Source of the DNA: Clostridiales bacterium
GTDB lineage: Bacteria > Bacillota > Clostridia > Saccharofermentanales > Saccharofermentanaceae
NCBI GenBank assembly: GCA_017554745.1
Contig: JAFZHS010000030.1
Coordinates: 62,001-126,000 of the forward strand
Reading direction: 5' to 3'
Length of the DNA: 64,000 bases
In this document: piece by piece, positions 50,578 to 58,996 of the stretch
How positions within the stretch are numbered: the stretch's first letter is position 1
Layout of the letters: every line of letters starts with the position of its first letter
The notes under the pieces: model-generated
What the model saw: the letters and a program-made list of their open reading frames with translations, nothing else
The model's database searches: none
Told to the model about the DNA's origin: nothing
Position numbers and translations under genes: made by a program

Positions 50578-52839
50578 ATGTATTGCAGCGTTATCTTAAG
50601 AGGAGCCACAAAACAGATAGACAGACTGTTTACGTACCGTGTGCCTGATGAATTGTCAGGCACGGTATCGGCAGGCTCTCTTGTATCGATACCTTTTGGT
50701 AAGGGTGACTCCCAAAGATGCGCTGTTGTCGTAGAACTGAAGGATACTTTCGAAGGTGACGAGAGCGTTGTAAAAGACATCGCATCTGTTATATCAGGAC
50801 AGCCAGTTTTAAAGCCTGACCAGCTCGCTCTTATAGATAAGATCAGCGACAGGTTTAACTGCACCAAAGGCGATGTGGTGGAACTGATGGTGCCTTCTTG
50901 CGTAGTCAATCACAAGAACCCTACCGAAGTGTTTGTCGAACTTGTTTCCAGAGAAACAGCTGAAGAAGTATTAACGAGTGAGACGTTGCGTTCTGCCGCA
51001 CATATTAATATCCTTGAGTATCTTTTAGACCGCGGTAAGTGTACGCGCAAAGAATTGATGTCATCACTTTCTTGTTCTGCTGCGCAGGTAAAGGCTCTTG
51101 AAGATAAGGGGCTTGTGCGTCTGGTCAAAGAGCTTTCCGATAATGAAGTGCCGCTGGTAACAGACGGTGATGTTCCTGAGGGCAAGTTTACCGAAGAATA
51201 CGATCTCAGCGATGAGCAAAAAGAAGCTGTTAAAGAGATTCTCACAGGCATAGATAAGAAAAATCCTGCGACATATCTTCTGTTCGGCATCACAGGCAGC
51301 GGTAAGACGGAAGTATATCTTAACTGCGCAAAGAAGGTTATTGCCGAAGGCGGAAGCGTTATTTATATGGTTCCTGAGATCTCTCTTACTCCGCAGACGA
51401 TCAACTGGATAAAGGGAAGGCTCGGCGACAGCGTAGCCGTGCTTCACAGCAGGCTTACCGATAAGCAGAGATATGAACAGTGGAACAACATAAGAACGGG
51501 CAAAGCAAAAGTAATAGTCGGTCCGAGAAGCGGAGTGTTTGCGCCTGCCGTTAACTTAAGGCTGATAATACTTGATGAGGAGCATGACAGCTCGTATAAG
51601 TCTGAATCACATCCGAGATACTCCGCTAAGGATATTGCCAGAATGAGATCGCAGATCACCGGATGCAGTGTCGTATTGGGTTCTGCTACGCCCTCTGTTG
51701 AGAGCTTTTATGCTGCTAATGCAGGCGCATACAAACTTCTTGAGCTTAAGAACAGGGCAAGGCAGGAAGCCAGGCTTCCTGAGATCGTTCCCGTTGATAT
51801 GAAGGAACAGATCAAGCTCGGAAGCGGAGACATGCTGTCACTTCCTTTAAGACAAGCTATGTCTGTTGCTTTTTCGGAGAATAAACAGGTAATCCTGCTT
51901 CTTAACAGAAGAGGTTTCTCGAGGACTTTGGTCTGCGAAGGCTGCGGTGAGCCCGTTACCTGCAAGAACTGCTCTGTTGCCATGACGCTTCATAACAACA
52001 GAAGAAACGGCACACAGAGTCTTATCTGCCATTACTGCGGCTATACTATTCCGTCTTATGAGGCGAAATGTAATGTCTGCGGCGGTAACCGCTTCACTAA
52101 AGCCGGTTTCGGAACCCAGCAGCTTGAAGAGCTTCTCCATAAAGTTTTCCCGCATGAGAAGGTTCTCAGGATGGACCAGGATTCCACCATGACTCCGGGA
52201 GCTCACAAGGAGATAATCGAGAAGTTCGCTAACAAAGAAGCGTCTATACTTATTGGTACACAGATGATAGCTAAAGGTCTGGATTTCCCTGATTGCACGG
52301 TAGTCGGAGTTTTGAGTTCTGATCTGATGCTCGCGTCATCTTCTTTTAAGGCTTCAGAGAGAGCATTCCAGCTTATCACTCAGGCTGCTGGAAGAGCGGG
52401 CAGAGGAGATCATCCCGGAACGGTATTTATACAGAGCTACAGGCCGGAGCAGCCGCTCTTTAAGTTTGCGTGCACGCAGAATTACAGAGCTTTCTATGAC
52501 CAGGAGATAGAGTACAGACAAAAGCTTAAGCTTCCGCCTTTTAAGGCTGTAGGCGAGATCGTGTTGTCTCTGCCTGAAGAGGAGCTGCTCGTAAACAGAG
52601 CCAATATCCTGGCAAAGTATCTTAATGAATTCATCTCTTATCAGGACAAAAAGTACCAGTTTGAAGTCTACGGACCGATTCCTTGCGTTATTTATGAGCT
52701 TAGGGGCCGCTACAGGATGTCTTTTGTAATCAAGGCAGTGAACAAATCCGCCATCAACAGTGTGTTCAAAAGACTCATTGAAGACTTCGATCATACCAAG
52801 TTCCCGTTATCGTTTGATAACGACCCTCAGGAAGGCTGA
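50578..52839 (+). CDS. priA: Primosomal protein N' (PriA helicase)
   Basis: PriA restarts stalled replication forks. The 753-residue protein has the N-terminal 3'-binding domain, Walker A LFGITGSGKTEVYL, the LDEEHDSSYKSESHPRYSA Walker B block, a zinc region with four CxxC pairs (CEGCGE, CKNCS, CHYCG, CNVCGG), and helicase motifs VLRMDQDSTM, LIGTQMIAKGLDFP and QLITQAAGRAGRG. It lies five bases after polC and ends the operon. Confidence 0.97.
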   Translation: MYCSVILRGATKQIDRLFTYRVPDELSGTVSAGSLVSIPFGKGDSQRCAVVVELKDTFEGDESVVKDIASVISGQPVLKPDQLALIDKISDRFNCTKGDVVELMVPSCVVNHKNPTEVFVELVSRETAEEVLTSETLRSAAHINILEYLLDRGKCTRKELMSSLSCSAAQVKALEDKGLVRLVKELSDNEVPLVTDGDVPEGKFTEEYDLSDEQKEAVKEILTGIDKKNPATYLLFGITGSGKTEVYLNCAKKVIAEGGSVIYMVPEISLTPQTINWIKGRLGDSVAVLHSRLTDKQRYEQWNNIRTGKAKVIVGPRSGVFAPAVNLRLIILDEEHDSSYKSESHPRYSAKDIARMRSQITGCSVVLGSATPSVESFYAANAGAYKLLELKNRARQEARLPEIVPVDMKEQIKLGSGDMLSLPLRQAMSVAFSENKQVILLLNRRGFSRTLVCEGCGEPVTCKNCSVAMTLHNNRRNGTQSLICHYCGYTIPSYEAKCNVCGGNRFTKAGFGTQQLEELLHKVFPHEKVLRMDQDSTMTPGAHKEIIEKFANKEASILIGTQMIAKGLDFPDCTVVGVLSSDLMLASSSFKASERAFQLITQAAGRAGRGDHPGTVFIQSYRPEQPLFKFACTQNYRAFYDQEIEYRQKLKLPPFKAVGEIVLSLPEEELLVNRANILAKYLNEFISYQDKKYQFEVYGPIPCVIYELRGRYRMSFVIKAVNKSAINSVFKRLIEDFDHTKFPLSFDNDPQEG

Positions 52840-52865
52840 AAAAGCCCGAATTGTACGCTGTGGAA

Positions 52866-52877
52866 GTACATATGTAC
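52866..52877. promoter_or_regulatory. Palindrome upstream of the dapA promoter, candidate operator
   Basis: GTACATATGTAC is a perfect twelve-base palindrome, framed a few bases out by TGTGG (52859-52863) and CCACA (52881-52885). It stands 17 bases before the dapA -35 box. No factor is known to me for this site. Confidence 0.45.
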
Positions 52878-52893
52878 ACCCCACAAATATAAA

Positions 52894-52923
52894 TTGACTA
52901 TCAATAATATAAGGTGATAAAAT
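52894..52923 (+). promoter_or_regulatory. dapA promoter
   Basis: TTGACT at 52894-52899 and TAAAAT at 52918-52923 are 18 bases apart, and TG at 52915-52916 makes an extended -10. The leader would be about 65 bases with no clear riboswitch; a lysine riboswitch would be far longer. Confidence 0.65.
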
Positions 52924-52994
52924 CCATTATCAGAATGAGGATTTAGGCTTTAAAACCATATCTTTTTCAAGTTTTTTCAGTAGGAGGCATACAT

Positions 52995-53903
52995 ATGTCC
53001 AAGCCTGTATTTGTTGGTGCCGGTGTCGCTATCGTTACTCCGTTTTTTGAGAACGGCGGAATCAATTTTGACGAGCTCAAGCGCATGATCGAATTCCAGA
53101 TCGCACAGGGTATCGATTCCATCGTCATCTGCGGTTCGACCGGTGAAGCTGCTACTATGGATCACGAAGAGCATGTAGCTGCTATCAAGTGCGCCGTTGA
53201 TACTGTTGCAGGACGCGTTCCGGTAATTGCAGGAACAGGTTCTAACGACACAGCTTATGGTATCAACCTTACAAAAGCTGCCAAGGAGCTTGGCGCTGAT
53301 GCAGCACTTCTCGTTACTCCTTACTACAACAAGTGCACACAGGAAGGACTTTACCGCCACTACAAGGCAATCGCTGATGCGGTCCCGGATCTTCCGATCA
53401 TCCTTTATAACGTTCCTTCAAGAACTAACGTTAATATCAGTCCCGAGCTCCTTTTGAAGCTTTCAGACTGTGAAAATATCGTTGGCGTCAAGGAGTGCAA
53501 CTTCGGTCAGGTCCCTGAGATCTACAGCCTTTGCGGCGACAGATATGCCATGTATTCCGGTGAGGACGGACTTGCAGTACCGATGCTCTCACTCGGTGCT
53601 AAGGGCGTTATCTCCGTTATCGCTAACATTATGCCTAAAGAGACTTCCCAGATGATCCACGATTACATCAACGGAGATACCGAGAATGCTAAGAAGGCGC
53701 AGATCGATTTTATTCCCCTCGTAAAGGCAATGTTCTGCGAAGTTAACCCTATCCCTGTTAAGGAAGCAATGAACATTTTGGGCTGGAACGCAGGTCCCTG
53801 CAGACTTCCTCTCTGCGAGATGAGCAAGGCTAACCATGACAAGGTCGTTGATGTTCTTGCAAAGTATGACACTTCTGCAATGGCTGATTTCCTTGCTAAG
53901 TAA
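52995..53903 (+). CDS. dapA: 4-hydroxy-tetrahydrodipicolinate synthase
   Basis: DapA condenses pyruvate with aspartate semialdehyde at the start of the lysine and diaminopimelate branch. The 302-residue protein has CGSTGEAATMDHEEH, YYNKCTQEGLYRHY, ILYNVPSRT (Tyr138) and the Schiff-base Lys166 in VGVKECN. AGGAGG precedes ATG 52995. dapB follows 14 bases later. Diaminopimelate is needed for peptidoglycan as well as lysine. Confidence 0.97.
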   Translation: MSKPVFVGAGVAIVTPFFENGGINFDELKRMIEFQIAQGIDSIVICGSTGEAATMDHEEHVAAIKCAVDTVAGRVPVIAGTGSNDTAYGINLTKAAKELGADAALLVTPYYNKCTQEGLYRHYKAIADAVPDLPIILYNVPSRTNVNISPELLLKLSDCENIVGVKECNFGQVPEIYSLCGDRYAMYSGEDGLAVPMLSLGAKGVISVIANIMPKETSQMIHDYINGDTENAKKAQIDFIPLVKAMFCEVNPIPVKEAMNILGWNAGPCRLPLCEMSKANHDKVVDVLAKYDTSAMADFLAK

Positions 53904-53917
53904 GATAGGAGTTACTG

Positions 53918-54685
53918 ATGGTTAAGATCTTTTTAAACGGTTGTTGCGGAAGAATGGGCAAGGTTATCGTTAACCTCTGCCTTCAGAGCGACGACTACGA
54001 GATAGTTGCAGGCGGAGACATAGTTTCCAATCCGGATTATAAGTTCCCTGTATATTCTGATCTCAGCGAGTGCAAGGAAGACTTCGATGTCATCATCGAT
54101 TTCTCCAATGCTAAGGCGGTTCCTGCGATCCTTGATTTCGCACTGGCCCGCAAGAAGCCTCTTATCTGCTGCACGACAGCACTTTCCGATGAGACTTTGG
54201 CAAGTCTTGATAAGGCTTCGTCTGAGATCGCTGTATTCAGATCTGCAAATATGAGCATCGGCATCAATCTTATGATCGAGCTTGCCAAAAAGGCTACAAA
54301 GATCCTTTATCCCGAGTTTGACATTGAGATCGTTGAGGCTCATCACAACAGAAAGCTTGATGCACCTTCAGGTACAGCCATGATGATCGCTGATGCGATC
54401 AAGCAGGAAATGCCTGATGAGGCTGAATATGTTTATGACAGACATAGCGTAAATAAGGCAAGATCCAAGAACGAGATCGGTATCTCTTCTATCAGAGGCG
54501 GTAACATCGTCGGTGAGCATGAGGCAATGTTCATCAGCGATGAAGAGATCGTTTCAATCAGCCATAGCGCACAGACGAGAGACGTTTTCGCTAAGGGCGC
54601 TCTCAGAGCTGCGAAATTTATGTCCGCAAAACAGAGCGGATATTACAATATGTCTGATATAATTGCTGAGTACACAGGCGAATAA
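53918..54685 (+). CDS. dapB: 4-hydroxy-tetrahydrodipicolinate reductase
   Basis: DapB reduces the DapA product with NAD(P)H. The 255-residue protein has the N-terminal NGCCGRMGKVI nucleotide motif, VIIDFSNAKAV, the catalytic EAHHNRKLDAPSGTAMM motif, and ISSIRGGNIVGEHEAMF. It is translated after dapA from ATG 53918 with AGGAG upstream. The next gene is 19 bases on. Confidence 0.97.
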   Translation: MVKIFLNGCCGRMGKVIVNLCLQSDDYEIVAGGDIVSNPDYKFPVYSDLSECKEDFDVIIDFSNAKAVPAILDFALARKKPLICCTTALSDETLASLDKASSEIAVFRSANMSIGINLMIELAKKATKILYPEFDIEIVEAHHNRKLDAPSGTAMMIADAIKQEMPDEAEYVYDRHSVNKARSKNEIGISSIRGGNIVGEHEAMFISDEEIVSISHSAQTRDVFAKGALRAAKFMSAKQSGYYNMSDIIAEYTGE

Positions 54686-54704
54686 TTATTTGGAGGAAAC
54701 ATAA

Positions 54705-55109
54705 ATGTTAATTTTGGATGCAACAACAGGCGCTACAGGTACAGGCGGAGAGTTTATGGGTTCGATTGCCTCATTGGCACTTCTTGTGCTGATGTTCGTA
54801 GTTTTCTACTTTATTCTCATCAGACCTCAGAAGAAGAAGGATAAGGAACTCAAGGAGCAGATGAGCAAGCTCGCCGTAGGCGATAAGGTTATTACCATCG
54901 GCGGCCTCGTAGGCTTTGTTGCTAATATCAAGGACGATCAGGTTACGATCTCCACATCTGCGGCAAACACACTCGTTACTTATACTAAGAGCGCTATCCA
55001 GACAGTTATCAAGCGCGACCAGCTCAATCCTGACGGATCCATCAAGAAGGTTGAAGCTCCTGAGAAGACAAGCTTCTTCGGCAAGAAGAAAAAGAAGGAC
55101 GAAGAGTAA
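54705..55109 (+). CDS. yajC: Preprotein translocase subunit YajC
   Basis: YajC is a small accessory protein of the Sec translocase. The 134-residue protein has a single transmembrane helix (about 21-42), FYFILIRPQKKKDKELKEQ, and the LAVGDKVITIGGLVGFVANIKDDQVTIS core, all typical. GGAGG precedes ATG 54705. It follows dapB in the same transcript, and secD/secF do not follow it here. A terminator lies at 55135. Confidence 0.95.
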   Translation: MLILDATTGATGTGGEFMGSIASLALLVLMFVVFYFILIRPQKKKDKELKEQMSKLAVGDKVITIGGLVGFVANIKDDQVTISTSAANTLVTYTKSAIQTVIKRDQLNPDGSIKKVEAPEKTSFFGKKKKKDEE

Positions 55110-55134
55110 TCCTTTAATATTGGCTGTTAATACG

Positions 55135-55161
55135 GGCCCGGATAATTGCCGGGCCTTTTAA
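55135..55161 (+). terminator. Terminator of the dapA-dapB-yajC operon
   Basis: GGCCCGG at 55135-55141 pairs perfectly with CCGGGCC at 55149-55155 around a seven-base loop, followed by TTTTAATT. It stands only 20 bases before the dnaG start codon, so the dnaG promoter must overlap it or transcription must read through. Confidence 0.88.
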
Positions 55162-55179
55162 TTAAAGACAGGGGTAAAC

Positions 55180-57129
55180 ATGGGACTTATACCTGAAAGC
55201 GTCATTGAAGAGGTGCTTACAAGAGCGGACATAGAATCCGTAGTAAGCCGTTATGTACTTCTGAAGCGCCAGGGCGGCAACATGTGGGGCCTCTGTCCTT
55301 TTCATTCTGAGAAGACTGCGTCTTTCTCCGTAAACCCCTCGAAAAATATCTTTAAGTGTTTCGGATGCGGCAAGGGTGGTAACGCCATTAACTTCATAAT
55401 GGAGATCGAGCACATGTCTTATCCTGAAGCGATAAGGCATCTTGCGGGCCTCTATGGTGTGGAAGTACCTGAGACAGGGTATTCGGGAGAGAGCAGTCAG
55501 AAAGAAGAGCGTGACCGCGTTAAGGATATCCTTAAAGAAGCGGCAAAGTTCTACTACAAAGCCTTTAATGATGAGAGTACCGGCAAGCCTGCAAGGGACT
55601 ATGCCGCCAAAAGAGGCCTTACCAAGCAGACACTCGATAATTTCGGTATCGGTTATTCGCCGATCAATTGGACTGCCTTATACGATCATCTTAAGCAGAA
55701 GGGCTATAAAGATGAAGAGTTGTTAAATTCAGGCATTTTCGCCAAGTCTGAAAAGACCGGTAAACCATATGACCTTTTCCGCGGAAGGCTTATGTTCCCG
55801 ATCTTTGATTCATTCGGGACGATAATCGCATTCGGCGGAAGAGCCTTGGGCGATGAGAAGCCGAAGTATATCAATTCGCCTGATTCGCTCGTTTATAACA
55901 AACAGAATCACCTTTACGCGATGAACTTCGCCAGAAAAGAACAGGCAAAGCAGCTTATCGTTGTTGAAGGTTATATGGATGCTATCGCCATGCATGCAGC
56001 AGGATTTAAGAACACCGTGGCTGCATTGGGAACGTCATTTACCGACAGCCAGCTTAAGCTGTGCTCCAGATATGCCGAAGAAGTAGTTTTCTTCTTTGAT
56101 GCTGACGCAGCGGGCCAGAAGGCTGCATTAAGAGCCATCCAGATGATGATGGAATACTTAAAAAAGCTTACGGGCATCAATATACGCATCAGGATCGCCA
56201 AAGTGCCTGACGGCAAGGATCCGGATGAGTATATCAAGACAAACGGTGCAGAAAAGTTCAAAGACGTTGTTAAGAACGCTCTGTATGTCGAAGACTATCT
56301 GCTCGCGAGAGCTAAGGACGATAATACCGATCCTGAGACAGGTGAATTAGACAGGGGAAGATACCAGAAGGATATATGCATCTACGGTTCGTGGATGAAT
56401 GACGAGATCAAGATGAGCCGTATGGCAGGAGTAGCTGCTCCTTTGCTCGGTGCAACCTCCCAGGCTGTCATGAACCAGATGATCAAGTTTCAGCAGGCAG
56501 AGGAAAAAAAGCACGAACAGCAGGATTCCAGAGCACTGGAGCGTCAGAGGATCCAGGACATTGCCGGCCGCAATAAAGCCGATATGGATATCAACGCTCT
56601 CGATGAACCCGTTGAGGTCGCACCCTCTCAGCCTGTGTTTAAGAAAGTCGTAGATACGGCTACTAAGGATGAGATTGACCTGTTTGCTTATGCGCTCTCA
56701 CTTGGCAACGCTTTAGCTGACAGCAAGAAGATAGATAAAACAGACATTATCAGGCCCAATGATTTCTCAGGAGATACAATCAGGGAGCTTGTAAGGATAT
56801 TCCTCAATATCTTTGACGGCAGGAATGAGACGCTTTTTGCCAGGATGAGCGACTATTTCTCTAAGCTTACGATCAACGGCATGCCTGCTGAAGACGTTAT
56901 GCTGAAGGCTGTGGAAAACGCTGACAGGAGCTCTAATGTCGACATCAAGAGAGATATGTATCTGGCGCTTCTTTTCAAGGTAAGGACATCAATAATCGAC
57001 CGCGAGGAAGAGAACCTTATAAGCAGAAGAGCATCTGCTTCAGATGAGGAAAAGGCTAAGATCGATGAGATGTTAAGGCGTTTGTCCGAATATAAGCTGA
57101 CATTAAGGAATAAGATCGGAGAGCTCTGA
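55180..57129 (+). CDS. dnaG: DNA primase DnaG
   Basis: DnaG makes RNA primers for replication. The 649-residue protein has the N-terminal zinc motif (C39, H42, C60, C63 in LCPFHSEKTASFS and FKCFGCGKGGN), the RNA polymerase core with FDSFGTIIAFGGRAL, the TOPRIM domain with VVEGYMDAIAMHAAG and FFDADAAGQKAA, and a C-terminal helicase-binding region. Unlike many Firmicutes, the next gene is not rpoD. Its stop overlaps the trmK start by one base. Confidence 0.97.
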   Translation: MGLIPESVIEEVLTRADIESVVSRYVLLKRQGGNMWGLCPFHSEKTASFSVNPSKNIFKCFGCGKGGNAINFIMEIEHMSYPEAIRHLAGLYGVEVPETGYSGESSQKEERDRVKDILKEAAKFYYKAFNDESTGKPARDYAAKRGLTKQTLDNFGIGYSPINWTALYDHLKQKGYKDEELLNSGIFAKSEKTGKPYDLFRGRLMFPIFDSFGTIIAFGGRALGDEKPKYINSPDSLVYNKQNHLYAMNFARKEQAKQLIVVEGYMDAIAMHAAGFKNTVAALGTSFTDSQLKLCSRYAEEVVFFFDADAAGQKAALRAIQMMMEYLKKLTGINIRIRIAKVPDGKDPDEYIKTNGAEKFKDVVKNALYVEDYLLARAKDDNTDPETGELDRGRYQKDICIYGSWMNDEIKMSRMAGVAAPLLGATSQAVMNQMIKFQQAEEKKHEQQDSRALERQRIQDIAGRNKADMDINALDEPVEVAPSQPVFKKVVDTATKDEIDLFAYALSLGNALADSKKIDKTDIIRPNDFSGDTIRELVRIFLNIFDGRNETLFARMSDYFSKLTINGMPAEDVMLKAVENADRSSNVDIKRDMYLALLFKVRTSIIDREEENLISRRASASDEEKAKIDEMLRRLSEYKLTLRNKIGEL

Positions 57130-57824
57130 TGCAGGAACTTCCTATTCGTCTCGAAATGGTTTTCGGGCAGGTGAAAGAAGCCTGCAGGGAAGACCTGCGC
57201 GGAAGATTTGTCGATGTCGGATCTGACCACGGATATCTGGCCATCAGATGCCTCGAAGAAGAGATAGCTGATTTTGCCATCTGTACCGAGATACACAAGG
57301 CTCCGGCACAAAGGTCTCACGACGCGCTGACGGAAGCCGGATTCGGCGACAGATCCATTGTTTATATCACTGACGGACTTAAAGGCGTTGAGCTTCAGGC
57401 AGGAGACATCATAGTCGTTGCCGGCATGGGCGGCCTTAACATCATCGATATCATCGACCGCGCGCTCAAAGATAACGGTTTTCACACGTTAGAGAACGTT
57501 ACATTTGTCCTTCAGCCCCAGAAATCCAATGAGATAGTAAGAAATTACCTTGCCAGGACAGGCTTCGTCTTCAAGGATGAGACGGTTTGTTACGACAGGG
57601 ATATATTCTATAATTGTATGAGGGTAGTGTTTAAGGGAATAAGCACCACGCTTACCGATGAAGAGGCCTGCTACGGCCCCGTGCTTTTGAAGAAGTACGG
57701 CAAAGGTGATGAAGATGTAAAAGGCTATTTCGATCACCTGAATGAGCTTTTTGAGGTAAGGCAGAGGAGCAATCCAGTCGTTAAAGCGGCATTGGAAGAG
57801 AGGAAAGCAAATGAAAGTAAGTGA
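57129..57824 (+). CDS. trmK: tRNA (adenine-22-N1)-methyltransferase TrmK
   Basis: TrmK methylates A22 of tRNA with SAM and is typical of Gram-positives. The 231-residue protein has GRFVDVGSDHGYLAIRCL (motif I with the family's SDHG), ICTEIHKAPAQRSHDAL, IVVAGMGGLNIIDII and LQPQKSNEIVRNYL, and a C-terminal helical part. It overlaps the following Nif3-like gene by 14 bases, the normal trmK-nif3 pairing of Firmicutes. Confidence 0.94.
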   Translation: MQELPIRLEMVFGQVKEACREDLRGRFVDVGSDHGYLAIRCLEEEIADFAICTEIHKAPAQRSHDALTEAGFGDRSIVYITDGLKGVELQAGDIIVVAGMGGLNIIDIIDRALKDNGFHTLENVTFVLQPQKSNEIVRNYLARTGFVFKDETVCYDRDIFYNCMRVVFKGISTTLTDEEACYGPVLLKKYGKGDEDVKGYFDHLNELFEVRQRSNPVVKAALEERKANESK

Positions 57825-58584
57825 AGTCGGATCTTTCTTAAACGGTATTTTTCCGCCTGAGAACGCGCTCGATTACGATAATGTCGGACTTATAGCTGGT
57901 GACGGCGATACGGAAGTTACAGGTATCGTTGTTTCTCTGGATCTTACAAGCAAGGCTATCCGAACGGCCAAGGAGAAGGGCGCAAACCTGATAATCACGC
58001 ACCATCCTATTATTTTCGGCGGGATCACCAATCTTACGACAGGAGATTATGTCGGGAAGACGCTGATCGAGCTTATTAAGAACGGAATGTCGGTCATCAG
58101 CTGCCATACAAATCTGGATCTGACTGATGAATTCGGTGATCTTGCGATAGCTGAAAAACTTGGGGTCGAAGACGCAAAACCTCTGGAAGGCGCTGTCTGT
58201 GGAGTCGTTTTCGATCTGAATCTCAGCGATTTCATTACTTTGAAAGAATATCGCGCTGTAGTTGCCAAGCGTCTGGGAACCAGCGGAATAATTACCATTA
58301 ACGATCCTGAGAATAAGGTCAACAGGGTCTTTGTCCAGGGCGGAGCCTTTGATGAAGATTCTATTGATGCCGTAGTGAAGGCAGGAGTCGATACCGTTGT
58401 TTCCGGAGAGATCAAGCATCACATATGTGTTGCTTTAGATGAGATGGGTATTAATACGATAATCGCAGGTCATTCCGCGACAGAGCAGGCTTATCTTCCC
58501 AAGATGGCAAAATTGCTTTCGGATAAGTATGCGGGCTTTGATATTACTGTGAATTATAACAACGAAGTATCATCTATACTTTGA
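57811..58584 (+). CDS. Nif3-like dinuclear metal centre protein
   Basis: The 257-residue protein has the Nif3/YqfO signatures: DNVGLIAGDGD, NLIITHHPIIFGGI with the metal-binding His pair, VISCHTNLDLT, and near the C-terminus VSGEIKHHICVALDEMG and GHSATEQAYL. It lacks the central insert domain of Bacillus YqfO. The fold binds two metal ions; its substrate is not established, although GTP cyclohydrolase and tRNA roles have been suggested for relatives. It is the last gene of the dnaG operon. Confidence 0.93.
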   Translation: MKVSEVGSFLNGIFPPENALDYDNVGLIAGDGDTEVTGIVVSLDLTSKAIRTAKEKGANLIITHHPIIFGGITNLTTGDYVGKTLIELIKNGMSVISCHTNLDLTDEFGDLAIAEKLGVEDAKPLEGAVCGVVFDLNLSDFITLKEYRAVVAKRLGTSGIITINDPENKVNRVFVQGGAFDEDSIDAVVKAGVDTVVSGEIKHHICVALDEMGINTIIAGHSATEQAYLPKMAKLLSDKYAGFDITVNYNNEVSSIL

Positions 58585-58608
58585 CCGAGTTTATTTATAG
58601 AATAATTA
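58581..58608 (+). promoter_or_regulatory. rnpB promoter
   Basis: TTGACC at 58581-58586, overlapping the stop codon of the upstream gene, and TAATTA at 58603-58608 are 16 bases apart. The predicted start near 58615 agrees with the folded 5' end of the RNA. Confidence 0.6.
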
Positions 58609-58616
58609 TGTTTTTC

Positions 58617-58956
58617 GGGCAGGCCGAGACGATCGCGGGCGCCAACGGTGCGAAAGCACGGCGCATGAGGAAAGTCCGGGCTCCAAAGGACAGGATGCCG
58701 GGCAGTTCCCGGTGAAGGCAACTTTAAGGAAAGTGCAACAGAAAAGAAAACCGCCCCACAAGGGTAAGGATGAAAAGGCGAGGTAAGAGCTCACCGGCGA
58801 TGTGGAGACATATCGGCCTTGTAAACCCCATCCGGAGCAACGTCGTGGAGAGGTAGTCGTGGTCCGCGAACCTCAGGAGACGGCTTGAACGTTTTAGAGA
58901 TATTACGTCTAGATAGATGATCGTCACATACAGAACCCGGCTTACCGGTCTGCACG
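58617..58956 (+). ncRNA. rnpB: RNase P RNA, bacterial type A
   Basis: This is the catalytic RNA that trims tRNA 5' ends. The two universally conserved blocks are present: GAGGAAAGTCCGGGCT at about 58667-58682 and ACAGAACCCGGCTTA near 58930-58944, which form P4. The 5' GCAGGCCG (58619-58626) pairs with the 3' CGGTCTGC (58946-58953) as P1. The total of about 340 bases and the layout fit type A, usual in Clostridia, rather than the Bacillus type B. Ends are estimated to within a few bases. No terminator follows before the purM ribosome binding site. Confidence 0.95.
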
Positions 58957-58996
58957 GAAAACATAACAAACAACATAACATCAGGAGGATCAGGAC

